Assembly: GCF_029433115.1 (NCBI RefSeq)
Contig: NZ_JARNTV010000012.1
Location: 25,649-89,648 of the forward strand
Source: Sphingomonas sp. AOB5
GTDB taxonomy: Bacteria; Pseudomonadota; Alphaproteobacteria; Sphingomonadales; Sphingomonadaceae
Reading direction: 5' to 3'
Length of the DNA: 64,000 nucleotides
Of this stretch, positions 63,084-64,000 are shown one piece after another. Position 1 is the stretch's first letter; every line of letters begins with the position of its first letter. The translations under genes were made by a program, and so were the position numbers. The notes under the pieces are model-generated. The model was given only the letters and a program-made list of their open reading frames with translations, was not told the origin of the DNA and did no database searches.

Positions 63084-64000
63084 CGTGCGCCTCCCGCGCG
63101 CGGTTGCGCCGCCTTGACTTCGGGCGGGTTCTCCTCCCGGCGCGGCTGCATGCCGGGCAGGGGCAGATAGGTGTTCACGCCGGGCGATTCGATGATGGTC
63201 TTGTCGGTCTTCGACAGGATCTGTTCCATCGTCTCGTAATACATGCGGCGGCGAGTCACCTCGGGCGCGAGCTTGTACTGTTCGTAGATCTTGTCGAACT
63301 CGGCGGCCTCACCCTGCGCCTGGGCGATCACGCGCTGCGAATAGCCGTTCGCGTCGTTCTTCGCGGCCTGGGCATCCTGCTGCGCGGCGGTGACGTCCTT
63401 GAACGCCTCGTCCACCTGCGACGGGGCGCTGGCATTCTTGATCGCGACGCCGCGGATGCGGACGCCGGCCTGATATTCGTCGAGGATCTGCTGCATCATC
63501 GCCTGCACGCGCGCTTCGATCCGGGCACGGCCGTTACCGATCGTGTCGTTGAGCGACGAAGTGGCGACGACGGCGCGCATCGCCGTTTCCGCGGTGGCGC
63601 GGACGGTGCTGTCGGTGTCCTTGAACTGGAAGGCGTAATCGGACGGGTTCACGATGTCCCAGCGCACCGAATAGGCGAGATCGACGATATTCTGATCGCT
63701 GGTCAGCATCAGGTTCGGACCCGATTCCTTCGGGAAATTCTCTTCGCGCACATTGGTGACGTCGATCACCTGAACGGTGCTGATCGGATAGGGCAGGCTG
63801 AAGCGGTAGCCCGGCTCGAGCGTACCCGAATAGCGGCCGAGCGTGCTGACCACGCCGCGTTCCTGCGTGCTGATCGGATGGAAGGCGGTGAGCGCCAGCC
63901 ACAGCAGCAGCAGCGCGCCACCGGCGAGATACCAGATCAGGGGGCCGGCAGGCAGGCCGGGCACGCCGCCGCCGAAGCCGCCGCCACCTCCACCGCCGCC
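63080..64000 (-). CDS. hflK: FtsH modulator HflK (5' end beyond window)
   Basis: The 3' part of hflK; 306 residues are visible and the frame stays open to the window edge. The visible N-terminal side is glycine-rich (GGFGGGVPGLPAG), as in HflK before its membrane helix WYLAGGALLLLWLALTAF. The SPFH domain follows (TQERGVVSTLGRYSGTLEPG, DLAYSVRWDIVNP), then a helical region (AQQDAQAAKNDANGYSQRVI). The real start lies outside. Confidence 0.94.
   Translation of the reverse strand, partial: GGGGGGGGFGGGVPGLPAGPLIWYLAGGALLLLWLALTAFHPISTQERGVVSTLGRYSGTLEPGYRFSLPYPISTVQVIDVTNVREENFPKESGPNLMLTSDQNIVDLAYSVRWDIVNPSDYAFQFKDTDSTVRATAETAMRAVVATSSLNDTIGNGRARIEARVQAMMQQILDEYQAGVRIRGVAIKNASAPSQVDEAFKDVTAAQQDAQAAKNDANGYSQRVIAQAQGEAAEFDKIYEQYKLAPEVTRRRMYYETMEQILSKTDKTIIESPGVNTYLPLPGMQPRREENPPEVKAAQPRAGGAR

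Overview
The window reads as chromosomal DNA of a high-GC alphaproteobacterium, most probably a Sphingomonas-like member of the Sphingomonadales. This is an inference from uniformly GC-rich codon use, a GapR-type small protein, a ruv/ybgC/tol-pal block, hflK-hflC-degP, a plant/alphaproteobacterial type glutamate-cysteine ligase and many short GC-rich intergenic palindromes. Genes are tightly packed. Many neighbours share an ATGA or GTGA stop/start overlap, and four convergent pairs share overlapping stop codons. No rRNA, tRNA, CRISPR array, prophage or transposase gene was seen.

Layout. 1-3.5 kb: purK, purE and gpmA, then two tandem GNAT acetyltransferases. 3.6-6.0 kb: a two-gene unit encoding a stand-alone TIR protein and a leucine-rich-repeat protein. 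6-12.5 kb: M14 peptidase, DUF4136 lipoprotein, rpmJ, HAD phosphatase, pyruvate kinase, DUF1244, PA-IL-like lectin and an exported amidohydrolase. 12.5-22.2 kb: gapR, ybjQ, yebC, ruvC, two membrane proteins, ruvA, a GIY-YIG nuclease unit, ruvB, ybgC-tolQRAB-pal and an intrinsic terminator. 22.2-24.2 kb: an SPFH protein followed by a ribbon-helix-helix protein, a zinc ribbon and three small membrane proteins. 24.2-29.4 kb: S1/P1 nuclease, isoaspartyl peptidase, and two acyltransferase-3 paralogues around a membrane LytTR regulator. 29.5-36.4 kb: EAL phosphodiesterase, ispG, small and transport proteins, ppa. 36.4-45.5 kb: M61 peptidase, an ICMT-like membrane protein, gshA, rsmE, a thioesterase, an MliC-like lipoprotein, an orphan ExbD and a COG3146 protein. 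45.5-56.4 kb: an exported unknown, the mscS-metC-sseA group, queF, a glycosyltransferase/GH130 pair and an OPT transporter. 56.6-64 kb: MBL hydrolase, a second GIY-YIG nuclease, a HerA-like ATPase, DoxX, degP, hflC and the 3' part of hflK.

Two things stand out. The first is the TIR/LRR bicistron. It resembles a split immune receptor: a candidate NAD-consuming effector is translationally coupled to a sensor whose repeats look recently homogenised. The second is a pair of small GIY-YIG nuclease genes, each enclosed by its own family of palindromic repeats. One lies inside a perfect 29-bp inverted-repeat unit of only 415 bp between ruvA and ruvB. Related palindromes recur at about eight other intergenic sites. 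The architecture parallels REP/RAYT systems, with a different nuclease fold.
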